Shown: positions 1 to 9,508, numbered from the stretch's first letter. The stretch is 53,707 nt of DNA from Streptococcus cristatus (GCF_003943505.1 NZ_RJPS01000001.1:277-53983), one strand, 5' to 3'. Notes: generated by a model from the sequence alone, not told the origin. Numbers and translations: made by a program.

Positions 1-105
1 CGTGCTGCTAAAGTCTATTAAATATTCCTCTAACTCTCGCAATAGTCTTTTACGTCCCTTAAACCGCTCATCGCCTAGTAAAAATTTGTATCTTAAGACT
101 CTATC

Positions 106-735
106 TTAAACATGATCAAAATTGTAAAGTTGAGGATAGTGATCACACTCTGGATTTTTAGGATGGCAAATAGCCCGACCAAAGTAGATCATAGCCTGAT
201 GTGCAGCTAGCCAGCGTTCAGGCGGGAGAACGTCCATAACACGTTTTTCAACTTCTAAAGGAGTTGCCGACTTTTTGACAATATCGTGGTGTTTACAAAT
301 GCGTTCAACATGCGTATCAACGGCAAAAGCTGGAATACCAAACCCTACACTCATGACCACGTTAGCTGTCTTACGCCCCACCCCAGCTAAACTTTCTAAT
401 TCTTCCCGAGTCTGAGGCACTTGACCATTGAAATCGTCCATGAGTTGCTGGGCACATTTTTTCAGAAATTTGGCCTTATTTCGATAAAGCCCTAAACGCG
501 AAATGTGCTTGGCAATATCTGCCTCGGATGCCGCTGCCATAGCTTCTGGAGTAGGATAAGCTAAAAATAGATTTGGTGTAGCTTTATTAACCGCAGCATC
601 TGTCGTTTGAGCGGATAACATGACTGCCACGAGTAGCTCAAAGTGATTTCTAAAATCTAAACTCGGTTTAGCATCAGGAAATAGGGCAATGATCTCCTCG
701 ATGACATGGCGTGCTCGTTTTTTTGATAAAACCAT
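106..735 (-). CDS. nth: Endonuclease III (DNA glycosylase/AP lyase)
   Basis: Base-excision repair enzyme that removes oxidised pyrimidines and nicks the abasic site. The 209-residue protein carries the helix-hairpin-helix segment GVGRKTANVV (about 118-127) with the expected catalytic Lys122, and the VDTH motif with Asp140. The C-terminal iron-sulfur loop is degenerate: Cys190 and Cys197 keep the usual C-x6-C spacing, but the third and fourth ligands are Tyr200 and Phe206, so a normal 4Fe-4S cluster is not expected. The ATG at 735 is preceded by AAAGGAG at a long spacing of 11 bases. The gene has its own promoter and is separated from greA by a terminator. Confidence 0.95.
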   Translation of the reverse strand: MVLSKKRARHVIEEIIALFPDAKPSLDFRNHFELLVAVMLSAQTTDAAVNKATPNLFLAYPTPEAMAAASEADIAKHISRLGLYRNKAKFLKKCAQQLMDDFNGQVPQTREELESLAGVGRKTANVVMSVGFGIPAFAVDTHVERICKHHDIVKKSATPLEVEKRVMDVLPPERWLAAHQAMIYFGRAICHPKNPECDHYPQLYNFDHV

Positions 736-764
736 CAGTATACAATCTCCTTTGTTTGTTCTAT

Positions 765-774
765 ATTATAACAT
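765..774 (-). promoter_or_regulatory. Extended -10 promoter of nth
   Basis: On the minus strand a TG-N-TATAAT extended -10 (TATAAT at 765-770) lies about 30 bases upstream of the nth start. No good -35 box is seen. It stands just after the greA terminator, which fits separate transcription of nth. Confidence 0.55.
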
Positions 775-785
775 AAATTGATAAA

Positions 786-810
786 GAAAAAGCCGAGCGT
801 GCTCGACCTT
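786..810 (-). terminator. Intrinsic terminator of greA
   Basis: A hairpin with arms 792-798 and 801-807 (one G-U pair) is followed on the minus strand by a run of five T. It starts a few bases after the greA stop codon. Confidence 0.8.
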
Positions 811-812
811 TC

Positions 813-1295
813 TTATACTGTTTTTTCAACTTTTAGGATTTTGACATCATAACTGCCAACTGGTGTTTCTACTGTTGCAATATCACCAGTCTTCTTACCA
901 ATCAATGCTTGACCAATCGGACTTTCATTTGAAACTTTTCCAGCAAAGGCATCCGCACCAGCTGAACCAACGATAATGTATACTTCTTCTTCCGTCTCAC
1001 CAACTTCTTGAATAGTAACAGTTTTACCGATGGCAACTTCATCTTTAGCCACCGAATCACTATCAACAATCACAGCATAGCGAATTTTAGTCTCTAGACT
1101 TGATATTTGTCCTTCAACGAAAGCCTGCTCATCCTTTGCTGCTTCATATTCACTATTTTCTGATAAATCTCCGTAAGAACGAGCAATTTTAATGCGTTCT
1201 ACTACTTCTGGACGTCGAACCAATTTCAATTCTTCTAATTCTTGTTCTAATTTTTCCTTTTCTACAAGGGTCATAGGATAAGTTTTTTCAGCCAT
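813..1295 (-). CDS. greA: Transcription elongation factor GreA
   Basis: GreA rescues backtracked RNA polymerase by stimulating cleavage of the nascent RNA. The 160-residue product has the N-terminal coiled coil (roughly residues 1-75, with [13 protein letters not shown], whose acidic residues form the tip) and the C-terminal FKBP-like domain. An in-frame ATG lies 27 codons upstream at 1376, but that extension runs through the mltG stop codon and a hairpin, and the family begins at MAEKTYPMT, so 1295 is the start. A purine-rich sequence (GAAGAGAGAA) precedes it. It lies directly downstream of mltG and ends at a strong terminator. Confidence 0.97.
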   Translation of the reverse strand: MAEKTYPMTLVEKEKLEQELEELKLVRRPEVVERIKIARSYGDLSENSEYEAAKDEQAFVEGQISSLETKIRYAVIVDSDSVAKDEVAIGKTVTIQEVGETEEEVYIIVGSAGADAFAGKVSNESPIGQALIGKKTGDIATVETPVGSYDVKILKVEKTV

Positions 1296-1335
1296 TACTT
1301 TATTTTCTCTCTTCTTTCTATTTTTTGATAAAACA

Positions 1336-1361
1336 AAATTATGTGGAAAACCACATAATTT
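1336..1361 (-). terminator. Perfect 11-bp inverted repeat between mltG and greA
   Basis: Arms 1336-1346 and 1351-1361 are perfectly complementary around an AAAA loop and include most of the mltG stop codon. On the minus strand the hairpin is followed by TTGTTTTATC, so it could be a weak terminator or attenuator ahead of greA. The stem is AT-rich apart from two GC pairs at its loop end and a few internal G-C pairs. Confidence 0.55.
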
Positions 1362-3129
1362 AGTTAGAACTTTCACCTGATTGGTTTAATTTGCTATTAA
1401 CGTGTTCTTCCACATTCTTAGCGTGTTCTTCATAGGTATTTGCAAAATATACAGCCCCTGTCTCCACATTTGCTACAAAATACAAGTACTCTGTCTTGCT
1501 TGGATTGATAGTAGCTTCGATAGCAGACAGGCTTGGACTATCTACTGGACCAGGCATCAATCCTTGATTCTTGTACACATTATAAGGCGAGTCAAGATTT
1601 GTATCAATTTCAGCATCTTCTTTAAGAGTTGTCTTTTGACCAAGTTTTCCTTGAGCATAAAGAAGCGCAATATTACTCTGAAGTGGCATAGCTTGGTTCA
1701 AACGATTATAAAAGACGCTCGAAATATCTTTGCGATCCTGATCAGTTGAACCCTCTTTTTCAACTAAAGAGGCGAGGGTTAAAACATCATTGACCGTCAG
1801 ATTCTTAGACTCAATTGTTGAGTAATACTGCGATAGATTTGTATTCATAGCAGCTAACATTTGGTCAATTAGTTCTTCTACCGTGGTTTCTTTTCCATAA
1901 TCATAAGTAGCCGGAAAAAGATAACCTTCAAGACGATATTTAACACCACTATCCTTGCTTGGCAAAGTAGCTAGAAGCTGCGGATATTTAGCTGCCATTT
2001 TTGCAATAAAGTCTTCATCTTGAGCTTTATTTAGAAAATCTTCCTTACTGAATGGTGTTTTGGCATTCTTGTTCGTAGTTTTTGCGGCATTGACAGTAGT
2101 TGCTTCGGCAATTTGCTCCAAAGTGTATCCCTCAGGAATTGTTATCTTGCCAAGAACTGGAGGCTGTGGTGTATCTGTTCCACCTTCTTGTAATTGCTTA
2201 GCAATCGTGTCTAAGTCCATACTCTTTTGAAGATTATAGTAACCAGATTGGAAATTACCATAACTTCTGATCTTTGAATAAAGATTAAAGACTTGAGCGT
2301 TCTTAATTAGGCCTTTCTTTTCTAAAATCTCTCCGATTTGTTTGGTGCTAGAACCGGCAGGAATTTCCACTGTCACATACTCTGTTGATTTGACATCTAC
2401 TGGTTTCAGCGCTGAAGAGACATAATTGTATCCTACAAAACCAGTAATACCAAGGCCCAATAGGAAAAGTACCAAGACTGTCATCACGATTCGATTGGCT
2501 AGGCCGTTTTTACGTTTTTTCTTTTTACTACTATTGGTACGATCCGCACGAGAACGTTTCTTTCCATGAGCAACATCTCTACGGCTTAGCGTTGGTTCTG
2601 AAGCAGAAAAGTCTTTTTTAGCATGTTTTTCATCTGTAGTGTTTGAATCAGGTAACACTATTTCCTTTGTCTCATCTGCAACAGGCGCTACCTTTTCTTG
2701 ATAAGCTTCCGAATGAGCCACAGAAGTTTGAACCTCTCCAGATTCTATACTTTCCTTCTTAGCAACATCAGCTTGTCCTAGCCCATCAACATTTGATGGA
2801 ACTTCTGAAATCGTAGAATTACGAACTATATTTTCTAGCACATCTGCCTGAGTATGAACAGTAGGATCGCTTTGTCCCATCGGCTCTTCTACTTTGATCT
2901 TACTAGGTTCTTCCTCTACTGAAGTATCCTTCTCTAGAACCTCATGAGATTTTTCAACAGCAGAAACGAGAGATTCCAAGCTCTCCGCCAATTCCATTTC
3001 TTTACCTAAAAGAGGCTGCGCTTCTTCCTGAACTGAGTGATTTTGGGTACCATTGGCTGCTGCCAACTCATTCAAAATTTTCTCTTTAAAACTCAGCGTC
3101 TTTTCGTTATCCTGTGAATTTTCAGTCAA
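1360..3129 (-). CDS. mltG: Endolytic murein transglycosylase MltG (YceG-like)
   Basis: Membrane-anchored lytic transglycosylase that cuts nascent glycan strands during peripheral wall synthesis. The order is a long acidic, low-complexity cytoplasmic region (1 to about 195), a basic stretch, one transmembrane segment (about 209-237) and the extracellular YceG domain. The catalytic Glu is in ASLVEKE (about residue 457), and the family motif [11 protein letters not shown] follows. Start choice: ATG codons at 3162 and 3150 lack a good ribosome site, whereas the TTG at 3129 has AAGGAG with a 9-base spacer, giving 589 residues beginning [10 protein letters not shown]. The gene has its own TTGCAT-N17-TATAAT promoter. 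The alternative is the longer form from 3150 or 3162. Confidence 0.95.
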   Translation of the reverse strand: MTENSQDNEKTLSFKEKILNELAAANGTQNHSVQEEAQPLLGKEMELAESLESLVSAVEKSHEVLEKDTSVEEEPSKIKVEEPMGQSDPTVHTQADVLENIVRNSTISEVPSNVDGLGQADVAKKESIESGEVQTSVAHSEAYQEKVAPVADETKEIVLPDSNTTDEKHAKKDFSASEPTLSRRDVAHGKKRSRADRTNSSKKKKRKNGLANRIVMTVLVLFLLGLGITGFVGYNYVSSALKPVDVKSTEYVTVEIPAGSSTKQIGEILEKKGLIKNAQVFNLYSKIRSYGNFQSGYYNLQKSMDLDTIAKQLQEGGTDTPQPPVLGKITIPEGYTLEQIAEATTVNAAKTTNKNAKTPFSKEDFLNKAQDEDFIAKMAAKYPQLLATLPSKDSGVKYRLEGYLFPATYDYGKETTVEELIDQMLAAMNTNLSQYYSTIESKNLTVNDVLTLASLVEKEGSTDQDRKDISSVFYNRLNQAMPLQSNIALLYAQGKLGQKTTLKEDAEIDTNLDSPYNVYKNQGLMPGPVDSPSLSAIEATINPSKTEYLYFVANVETGAVYFANTYEEHAKNVEEHVNSKLNQSGESSN

Positions 3130-3160
3130 AAACTTGATCTCCTTCTTCATAATCCCTAAC

Positions 3161-3189
3161 ATTATATCTTAAAAGTCAGATAAATGCAA
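3161..3189 (-). promoter_or_regulatory. Promoter of mltG
   Basis: On the minus strand the -35 TTGCAT (3184-3189), a 17-base spacer and the -10 TATAAT (3161-3166) lie just upstream of the mltG TTG start. A hairpin (3169-3206) overlaps the spacer and -35 box. Confidence 0.7.
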
Positions 3190-3206
3190 TCATATCCGAC
3201 TTTTAA
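3169..3206. other. Hairpin overlapping the mltG promoter
   Basis: Arms 3169-3177 and 3198-3206 are perfect 9-mers, and an inner GATA/TATC pair (3179-3182 with 3193-3196) extends the stem. It lies between the acetyltransferase stop and the mltG start. No T-run follows on the minus strand, so it is not a typical terminator. Confidence 0.5.
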
Positions 3207-3225
3207 AACTATATTATTTATGAAA

Positions 3226-3723
3226 TCAAATCTGGGGATTCTCCCAAACCATATCAAACCATACTTCATCTGCATACGTTGAGGCTGAGCGGCCTTCGTT
3301 GACAAAGTCATGTTGCTCATAGTAGGCTATCAAATAATCATGACAAGTAAGATTGATACCGTGACGTTTATCTGCAATCGCAATTTCCTTCATAGCTTCC
3401 AACAAGGCTTTTCCTACACCTAAGCCTTGTGCTTCTTTAGAGATAGACAGACTAGTCAGAGAGATAAAGCCACCATCGCTAGTATGATAGTCCTCAATTT
3501 CCAATGTGAAAGAAACATCGTGCAAATGCCGTTCTGGTCGGACAGGACCTTCTAAATAGCCCAAAATCTTGCCATTTTTTTCTGCAACCAAAAAAGTTGA
3601 AGGAATCGTTTCAATGTGCTTTGCCAATATTTCACGACTAATAGCCTCTTCTGGACTAAAATTTTCCAATTCGATAGCATAAATGGCATCTAAATCAGCC
3701 ATTTGAGCTTGACGGATAATCAT
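3226..3723 (-). CDS. GNAT-family N-acetyltransferase (second of a tandem pair)
   Basis: Probable acetyl-CoA-dependent N-acetyltransferase of 165 residues; the substrate is unknown. The acetyl-CoA pyrophosphate-binding segment reads QGLGVGKALLEAM (about 99-111), after a beta strand with SLSIS, and the C-terminal fold CHDYLIAYYEQHDF is typical of the arylalkylamine acetyltransferase branch. I prefer the ATG at 3723, five bases after AAGGAG, over the GTG at 3726, which is too close to it. The start overlaps the stop of the preceding gene by one base (TGATG), which suggests coupled translation. The two products are clearly paralogous, including a shared MVWENP near the C-terminus. Confidence 0.88.
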   Translation of the reverse strand: MIIRQAQMADLDAIYAIELENFSPEEAISREILAKHIETIPSTFLVAEKNGKILGYLEGPVRPERHLHDVSFTLEIEDYHTSDGGFISLTSLSISKEAQGLGVGKALLEAMKEIAIADKRHGINLTCHDYLIAYYEQHDFVNEGRSASTYADEVWFDMVWENPQI

Positions 3724-4235
3724 CACTTCTCCTTAAAATTTGGATTTTCCCACACCATATCAGACCAAACAGCCCCACCATGAGTTGAGTCAGAAATCTC
3801 TTCGTGGACGAAACCATTCATCTCATAATAAGGTATCAGCTCATCATGACAGGTTAGGCTAATGCCCTTTCGATTTTGCTGAACAGCTATCTCCTTGAGA
3901 GCTGCAAGCAACAAGGTTCCGACCCCTTGCCTCTGAAAATCAGGATGGACGGACAGACTTTGGACGGCAATGAAGCCACCTTCTGGAGAATTAGCACCCA
4001 CCTTGCTAAAGAAATCGTCTGTCAGATAAGGACTCTGAACAGCTGGACCGACAATATAGCCTGCAAGCTGACCATGCAGCTCTGCTAGCAAAAAAGTATC
4101 TGGAATCAGCTCAATCCGTTCTTTAAGAATTTCTGCGCTGACTGCTTCTGCTGCTGGAAAATTCAATTGCTCAACCGCAAGAATCGCCTCCCAGTCGCTC
4201 AATTCAGCCCGTCTGATTCGAATCGGTGCTTCCAT
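3723..4235 (-). CDS. GNAT-family N-acetyltransferase (first of a tandem pair)
   Basis: A 170-residue GNAT protein, paralogous to the next gene downstream. The acetyl-CoA loop is RQGVGTLLLAAL (about 113-124), and the conserved CHDELIPYYEMNGF follows. A GGAGG site lies seven bases before the ATG. It starts 11 bases after murC in the same direction and is probably cotranscribed with it. The substrate cannot be read from the sequence. Arylalkylamine-type activity is a family resemblance only. Confidence 0.88.
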   Translation of the reverse strand: MEAPIRIRRAELSDWEAILAVEQLNFPAAEAVSAEILKERIELIPDTFLLAELHGQLAGYIVGPAVQSPYLTDDFFSKVGANSPEGGFIAVQSLSVHPDFQRQGVGTLLLAALKEIAVQQNRKGISLTCHDELIPYYEMNGFVHEEISDSTHGGAVWSDMVWENPNFKEK

Positions 4236-4246
4236 CCAGGTGCCTC

Positions 4247-5581
4247 CTACTGAACGTTGCTTGTCAGATTGGATAAGAGACGTTCAAAGGAATATTCATA
4301 GGTCTGGATGTCACCAGCTCCCATAAAGACATAAACGGCATTATCGTGGTCAAGAAGTGGAGAAACATTATCCACGTCAATAACCTTGGCACGTTTCACA
4401 ATCTTTTCAGCCAGATCCTCAACCTTAACATCGCCTTTGTCCACCTCACGCGCAGATCCGTAAATCTGAGCTAAATAGACTGAGTCGGCCTGATTGAGGG
4501 CTTCCGCAAATTCATCCAAAAGAGCGATGGTTCGAGTAAAGGTGTGCGGCTGGAAGATAGCCACGATTTCCTTGCTAGGATACTTCTGACGAGCTGCATC
4601 CAAAGTCGCAATAATTTCCGTCGGATGATGGGCAAAGTCATCAATAATGACTGTATCGTTGACAATCTTTTCTGTGAAGCGGCGCTTAACTCCGCCAAAG
4701 GTCTTGAGATGCTCTCTTACTAGATTCAAATCAATACCTGCAATGTAGAGGAGACCGATGACCGCTGTCGCATTCATAATGTTGTGACGGCCAAAGCTTG
4801 GAATCTGGAACTCACCCAGCTCTTGCCCGCGGAAGGAAACTTTAAAACCTGAACCACTTGTAGAACGTAAGAGGTCGTGAGCAACAAAATCATTGCCCTC
4901 TTCCTTGAAGCCATAGTAGTAAATCGGCGCATTTGAAGTAATACGGCGTAGTTGCTCATCTTCTCCATAAACGAAGAGGCCTTTGGTAATCTGCTTGGCG
5001 TAATCATTGAAAGCATTAAAAACATCTTCCAAGCTGGTGAAATAATCTGGATGATCGAAGTCAATATTGGTGATGATCGAATATTCCGGATGATAAGGCA
5101 TAAAATGACGCTCGTACTCGTCTGATTCAAAGACAAAATACTTGGCATTAGCAGAACCGCGACCTGTACCATCCCCAATTAGATAGCTAGTATCTGTGAT
5201 ATTAGACAGAACATGAGAAAGAATGCCCGTTGTAGAAGTCTTCCCGTGGGCACCAGCCACTCCTAAGCTAACAAAGTCACGCATAAAACTACCCAAAAAT
5301 TCATGGTAGCGTTTGTAACTGATACCGTTGGCGTCTGCATAGGCAATTTCCACATTGTTATCTGGACGGAAAGCATTACCCGCGATAATTTCAAAATCTG
5401 ACTGGAGATTTTTCTCATCAAAAGGCAAAATAGGAATACCAGCCTGCTCCAGACCACGCTGAGTAAAATAATATTTATCAACATCGCTTCCCTGAACCTT
5501 ATGGCCCATCTGATGCAACATCAAAGCCAAAGCGCTCATACCTGAGCCCTTAATTCCGATAAAATGATAGGTTTTCGTCAT
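4247..5581 (-). CDS. murC: UDP-N-acetylmuramate--L-alanine ligase
   Basis: Cytoplasmic ATP-dependent ligase that adds L-alanine to UDP-MurNAc, the first amino-acid step of peptidoglycan synthesis. The 444-residue protein has the N-terminal nucleotide-binding domain ([11 protein letters not shown], about 9-19), the ATP loop GAHGKTST (110-117) and the C-terminal ligase domain with [16 protein letters not shown] precedes the ATG by five bases. It lies between the basic orphan protein (32 bases upstream) and the acetyltransferase pair, all in one direction. Confidence 0.97.
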   Translation of the reverse strand: MTKTYHFIGIKGSGMSALALMLHQMGHKVQGSDVDKYYFTQRGLEQAGIPILPFDEKNLQSDFEIIAGNAFRPDNNVEIAYADANGISYKRYHEFLGSFMRDFVSLGVAGAHGKTSTTGILSHVLSNITDTSYLIGDGTGRGSANAKYFVFESDEYERHFMPYHPEYSIITNIDFDHPDYFTSLEDVFNAFNDYAKQITKGLFVYGEDEQLRRITSNAPIYYYGFKEEGNDFVAHDLLRSTSGSGFKVSFRGQELGEFQIPSFGRHNIMNATAVIGLLYIAGIDLNLVREHLKTFGGVKRRFTEKIVNDTVIIDDFAHHPTEIIATLDAARQKYPSKEIVAIFQPHTFTRTIALLDEFAEALNQADSVYLAQIYGSAREVDKGDVKVEDLAEKIVKRAKVIDVDNVSPLLDHDNAVYVFMGAGDIQTYEYSFERLLSNLTSNVQ

Positions 5582-5613
5582 GATTACTCCTTAAATCTTA
5601 AATAACTGAAGCC

Positions 5614-6285
5614 TTATTGCCCTTGGACATCTGAACTCAACTTGGTGATGTCCAATTCCTGTGCTTTTTTATGCTTATTGTGTTTTTCTCGCTTCTTGCC
5701 CTTGTTATAGACTTGGCTGGTTTTGAGAAAATCGTAGTTATTCTTTTTCTTTTTTTCTGGATTCGTTGGTACTTCTATGAGAGGTTGAGACTGAACATCT
5801 GCTAATATGTAGCTATCTTGCTTTAGCTTATCACTGAACTTCGTCAACTCCCCTGGATTTTCCTTTTGGAAAGAGGCTGTTGGTTTAACTGGATTCCCCT
5901 CAAAAGGAGGTGCCACCTTCCGACTACGAACCTTATTTGGGAGCTTGCTCGTCAAATAAGCAGCCGAACGTTTTTTCCTCAGATCAGCCCGAGCTTCCTC
6001 TCGTGCTTGCTCAGCATAGCGAATAGCTGGATCTTTCTTATCAATCGGCTTTTTAAAGTCCGTAACTGGAGCTTGCTTCTTTCTAGCCTTACTTACAGTT
6101 TGACTAGGAGCAGTATGAGCAGGACTTTCTGGCTTAGCAATCGGCATCCATTCTAAATAATTACGGTCCTGATAGTCCCCTTTAATGTTGCTAATCAGAT
6201 CCAACTCATCGTACAAATTCATGTGTGGCATTTCTGTCAACATGATTTCGTCATCAGCAATTATAGGAAATTTAGTATTTGTCAT
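5614..6285 (-). CDS. Basic, probably disordered streptococcal protein of unknown function
   Basis: A 223-residue protein I cannot assign. The first 50 residues are acidic to neutral (IADDEIMLTEMPHMNLYDELDLI), and the rest is rich in Lys, Arg, Pro and Ala, with charged blocks near 90-110 and a KKREKHNKHKK tail near 200. I see no signal peptide, membrane segment or catalytic motif. The ATG at 6285 is preferred over 6300 because AAAGGA lies six bases before it. It sits between the Snf2 helicase and murC; this placement is, from memory, conserved in streptococci, which suggests a real protein. The composition would suit nucleic-acid or wall-protein binding, but that is inference. Confidence 0.85.
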   Translation of the reverse strand: MTNTKFPIIADDEIMLTEMPHMNLYDELDLISNIKGDYQDRNYLEWMPIAKPESPAHTAPSQTVSKARKKQAPVTDFKKPIDKKDPAIRYAEQAREEARADLRKKRSAAYLTSKLPNKVRSRKVAPPFEGNPVKPTASFQKENPGELTKFSDKLKQDSYILADVQSQPLIEVPTNPEKKKKNNYDFLKTSQVYNKGKKREKHNKHKKAQELDITKLSSDVQGQ

Positions 6286-6326
6286 AGCATGTCCTTTCAA
6301 CTCTTCATTATTATAAACTATTCAAA

Positions 6327-9300
6327 CTATTTTTCAAGCGATTCAGAAGAAATTCCAAGAATTTCTCGAATTTCTTCCATCGAAAGACTGGAGCGAGACT
6401 CTGCCCCATCTAGAATCGTTGAAACCAGATTTCGTTTAGTGTCCTGTAATTCCTGAATTTTTTCTTCTATAGTCCCCCGTGTAATCATACGATAAACTTT
6501 TACATTCCGTTCCTGCCCAATACGATGAGCCCGACCAATAGCTTGGGCTTCTACTGCAGGATTCCACCAAAGATCCACTAAAATAACCGTATTTGCACCA
6601 GTTAGATTGAGACCGACACCACCAGCTTTAAGAGAAATCAGAAAGGCTGATCTTTCTCCTTGATTAAAGGCTTTGGTCATCTCCTGACGTTCTTTTGCTG
6701 GAGTTGAGCCTGTGATTTTGAAGGACTCCATTCCCATCTGGCTCAGTTCTTGCTCGATAATATCCAGCATGCCACGGAATTGTGAAAATATCAGAACACG
6801 ATGTTCACCGTCTTGGATCTGCTCTAACAGCTCACGCAAACTTTCCAGCTTGCCACTTTCCCCATCGTAATCATCCATAAAAAGCTTAGGAGTATCACAG
6901 ATTTGACGGAGTCGCATAAGTCCAGACAAGATTTCAATTTTGCTGCGATTGATTTCTTCCTCCGTTGCATGGAGAATTCGCTCCTGCATTTGCTTGAGCA
7001 GAGCTAGATAAATCGTTTTCTGGCTGTCTGCAAGTTCGTTACGGTAAGAAACCTCAATCAAATCAGGAAGTTCTTGCAAGACTTCTTCTTTTTTACGCCT
7101 CATGACAAAGGGTTTGATATAGCGCGCTACTGTTTCCGCAGGCATCTTCAAAAAAGCTTTCTTGCTTGGTAACAAGCCCGGAAGGACGATCTGAAAAATT
7201 GACCAAAGTTCACCGAGATGATTTTCAATCGGTGTACCAGACAAGGCATAAGTCCGTTCCACCTCAAATGCTCTCAGATATTGAGCAATCTTGCTCTGGT
7301 CATTCTTCATGACCTGTGCTTCGTCCAATATCAAATAATCAAAATGAAGTCCCTGATACTCCTCAACATCTTGTCTGAAAGAAGCATAGCTGGTAATCGT
7401 AATCTGATGATCTTCTGCAATCACAGCATCTCGAACATTTTTCAGTCCATACACAACAGCTACATCTAGGTCTGGAGCAAATTTGGCAAACTCATCACTC
7501 CAGTTGTAAATCAGGCTAGATGGTGCCAAAATCAAGACTTTCTTAGACTTGGTCAAATGAGCAGTCAAGAAAGAAATGGTCTGAAGGGTCTTTCCCAAGC
7601 CCATATCATCAGCTAGAATACCGCCGAATCCATATTTATTCAGCATGGATAGCCATTTCACTCCTGTCTCCTGATAATCTCGAAGCTCGGCCTGAACTTT
7701 CAGCTTAGGCAGAGGAAAATCCTCAGGATGGATCAAATCATAAGCCAGATGGCGAAAATCTTCCGACAAGTCAACTCTTTCCTGATCTTTGAACAATTCA
7801 GAGAGTTGATAGGCAGCCAAACTATGCGTTTGGATGACCCCATTTTTAGAATGTTTGCTTCGCAATTGTTGCAAGGTCTGGCTGATTCGCTTACTATTCT
7901 CATCAAAAATCAGAACCTGACCCGTCTTGCTGATAAAGTAATCCCTTTGGCTCATCAGCGAATCTAGAACATCATCTACCTCAGACTGATCGATACCAGT
8001 AAAGTCAAAGCCGATATCCAAGAGCCCACCATTCATACTGATGGAAACCTTTGGAGGTTCTGTTTGTGGTAGACTCTGCAGCTCATCTGACAAGTAGACA
8101 TTGCCCAATGCTCTAAAGCGTGGAATCAAGACGGAGAAGAAACGGTAAATTTCTTCAGGTCGTAAAGGCGGACGCTGACTGATAAAATCATCTGCAAAAC
8201 CTGCCTCCAGCATTGCTTTAAAAACTCGCTGTTCCCGCTCAAAATTGCTGGCAAAAGGTAGCTTTCTCAGCTCTTCACGACTGGTGACAGTCTGACTGCC
8301 ATAATCAAAGACAAGATCCAGCAATACTTGCTTGTCCGCTCCCAAATTAAAATTGAAATCAACGGTAAAGTCATGAATGAGCAGGCGCTCAGGCGCTGTC
8401 ACACGGCCAATTTTTTTGAACTCAAGCAGACTCACTGCTAGTTTGGACTGCTCAGATACATCAAATTGCAGGCGCTTAACGCGCTCCTGCTCTATCGGCA
8501 ATTCCTGTAAAGCCTTGATTAACTTGGTTTGCTCAGCCGTCAGCTGATAGAAGGTTTGATTATGAAAAAGAAATTGGCCTCCATAGAGCAGCTTATAATT
8601 CTTTTCTGATATCAGCAGTTCAAAATAGTTTTCCCGCTCTTGCACTTCAAACTGATAAATTCCCGCTTCTTCATGCAAGTCTTGGAAAAATACCTCAGCA
8701 TAATCATAAAAGCTATATTCCAAATGAAATGAAGCGAGATTCATCAAGCGAGTCACACCTTCCTCAAAAAGACTGGCTGGAAAATAAAGGTGCCGCCCAG
8801 CATTGGGAAAGACCAACGAAGAGTCCTGCCCCTTATAATCCGTCACCAAGCCTCGTAAAAATTCTAGTAGATCTTGACTAGCTTCATCAAAATTCTCCAT
8901 TCGAATAGGCTCATAGTAGTTCTTACCGATTTGATAATGCCCACCCTTATTTAAGGTTCTCAAAAAGGACAAAATATCACGCACTACATAAGAACGCTCA
9001 TCCGGCAGTCGGCTAATCCGCAGGCTCCATAAAAATTGTCCTGTGTAAGTATCTTCCTGTCCAGTCGCTGATAGCTCATAGCGGATTTGCTGACTAGATT
9101 TATCTAGCAAAATTTTATCCAAAAAAAGACTACCAAAAGAAACCAATTTCTGGGCTTCCTGGCTGGAAGACTCTTTTTCTGTCATCTTTGCCAGCAGATC
9201 TTTACCCGCCGGATCATTTTTCAAAAAATATTCCAAGGCAGCCAGATGGGCGCAGTACTTCTTCTTTTGGAAAAAGTCACAGGAGCAGAAAACTGCATCA

Positions 9301-9440
9301 TCATCTAGACTATAGCGCAGATTGTACTGGTCCACGCGCGTGTATAAAAAGGAATCTTTGACTTCAAGAATTTCGACTTTTTTGCTGTCACAGAGGGCAA
9401 TTCCTTCCGTTCGAATTTTACCAGGAATTAATTTAGCCAT
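6327..9440 (-). CDS. SWIM zinc-finger Snf2-family helicase
   Basis: A 1037-residue superfamily 2 ATPase of the Snf2 type, likely a double-stranded DNA translocase. An N-terminal SWIM zinc finger has C52-x-C54-x8-C63-x-H65. A long middle region follows, then the motor domains: Walker A in DDMGLGKT (about 610-617), Walker B LDEAQ (about 703), motif III ALSGTPIEN and motif VI QAIGRAHRIGQ (about 965). I start at the ATG at 9440, five bases after AGGTGG; a GTG three codons upstream overlaps that site. It appears to head a unit with the basic orphan protein, murC and the acetyltransferases. A cin-box and an extended -10 lie upstream. Its cellular role is not established. Confidence 0.92.
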   Translation of the reverse strand: MAKLIPGKIRTEGIALCDSKKVEILEVKDSFLYTRVDQYNLRYSLDDDAVFCSCDFFQKKKYCAHLAALEYFLKNDPAGKDLLAKMTEKESSSQEAQKLVSFGSLFLDKILLDKSSQQIRYELSATGQEDTYTGQFLWSLRISRLPDERSYVVRDILSFLRTLNKGGHYQIGKNYYEPIRMENFDEASQDLLEFLRGLVTDYKGQDSSLVFPNAGRHLYFPASLFEEGVTRLMNLASFHLEYSFYDYAEVFFQDLHEEAGIYQFEVQERENYFELLISEKNYKLLYGGQFLFHNQTFYQLTAEQTKLIKALQELPIEQERVKRLQFDVSEQSKLAVSLLEFKKIGRVTAPERLLIHDFTVDFNFNLGADKQVLLDLVFDYGSQTVTSREELRKLPFASNFEREQRVFKAMLEAGFADDFISQRPPLRPEEIYRFFSVLIPRFRALGNVYLSDELQSLPQTEPPKVSISMNGGLLDIGFDFTGIDQSEVDDVLDSLMSQRDYFISKTGQVLIFDENSKRISQTLQQLRSKHSKNGVIQTHSLAAYQLSELFKDQERVDLSEDFRHLAYDLIHPEDFPLPKLKVQAELRDYQETGVKWLSMLNKYGFGGILADDMGLGKTLQTISFLTAHLTKSKKVLILAPSSLIYNWSDEFAKFAPDLDVAVVYGLKNVRDAVIAEDHQITITSYASFRQDVEEYQGLHFDYLILDEAQVMKNDQSKIAQYLRAFEVERTYALSGTPIENHLGELWSIFQIVLPGLLPSKKAFLKMPAETVARYIKPFVMRRKKEEVLQELPDLIEVSYRNELADSQKTIYLALLKQMQERILHATEEEINRSKIEILSGLMRLRQICDTPKLFMDDYDGESGKLESLRELLEQIQDGEHRVLIFSQFRGMLDIIEQELSQMGMESFKITGSTPAKERQEMTKAFNQGERSAFLISLKAGGVGLNLTGANTVILVDLWWNPAVEAQAIGRAHRIGQERNVKVYRMITRGTIEEKIQELQDTKRNLVSTILDGAESRSSLSMEEIREILGISSESLEK

Positions 9441-9466
9441 ACCTACCACCTAACATTTATCCCTTT

Positions 9467-9476
9467 ATTATACCAT
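9467..9476 (-). promoter_or_regulatory. Extended -10 promoter of the Snf2 gene
   Basis: A TG-N-TATAAT element (TATAAT at 9467-9472) lies on the minus strand 27 bases before the ATG. The -35 region is poor. It probably serves as the housekeeping promoter. Confidence 0.55.
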
Positions 9477-9508
9477 AGGACAGCTATAAAAACGAAATAG
9501 AATTTCTT

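Noticed and set aside
1..105. Open frames on both strands to the left of nth, including a minus-strand frame following the nth stop
   Set aside because: About 100 bases is too little to decide. The minus-strand frame has no ATG, only a TTG near 42 with weak spacing to AAGGGA, and a plus-strand frame is also open. It may be the edge of the next gene.
3118..3132. CodY-like sequence at the mltG start
   Set aside because: Only about 11 of 15 positions match, and it lies in the coding start rather than at the promoter.
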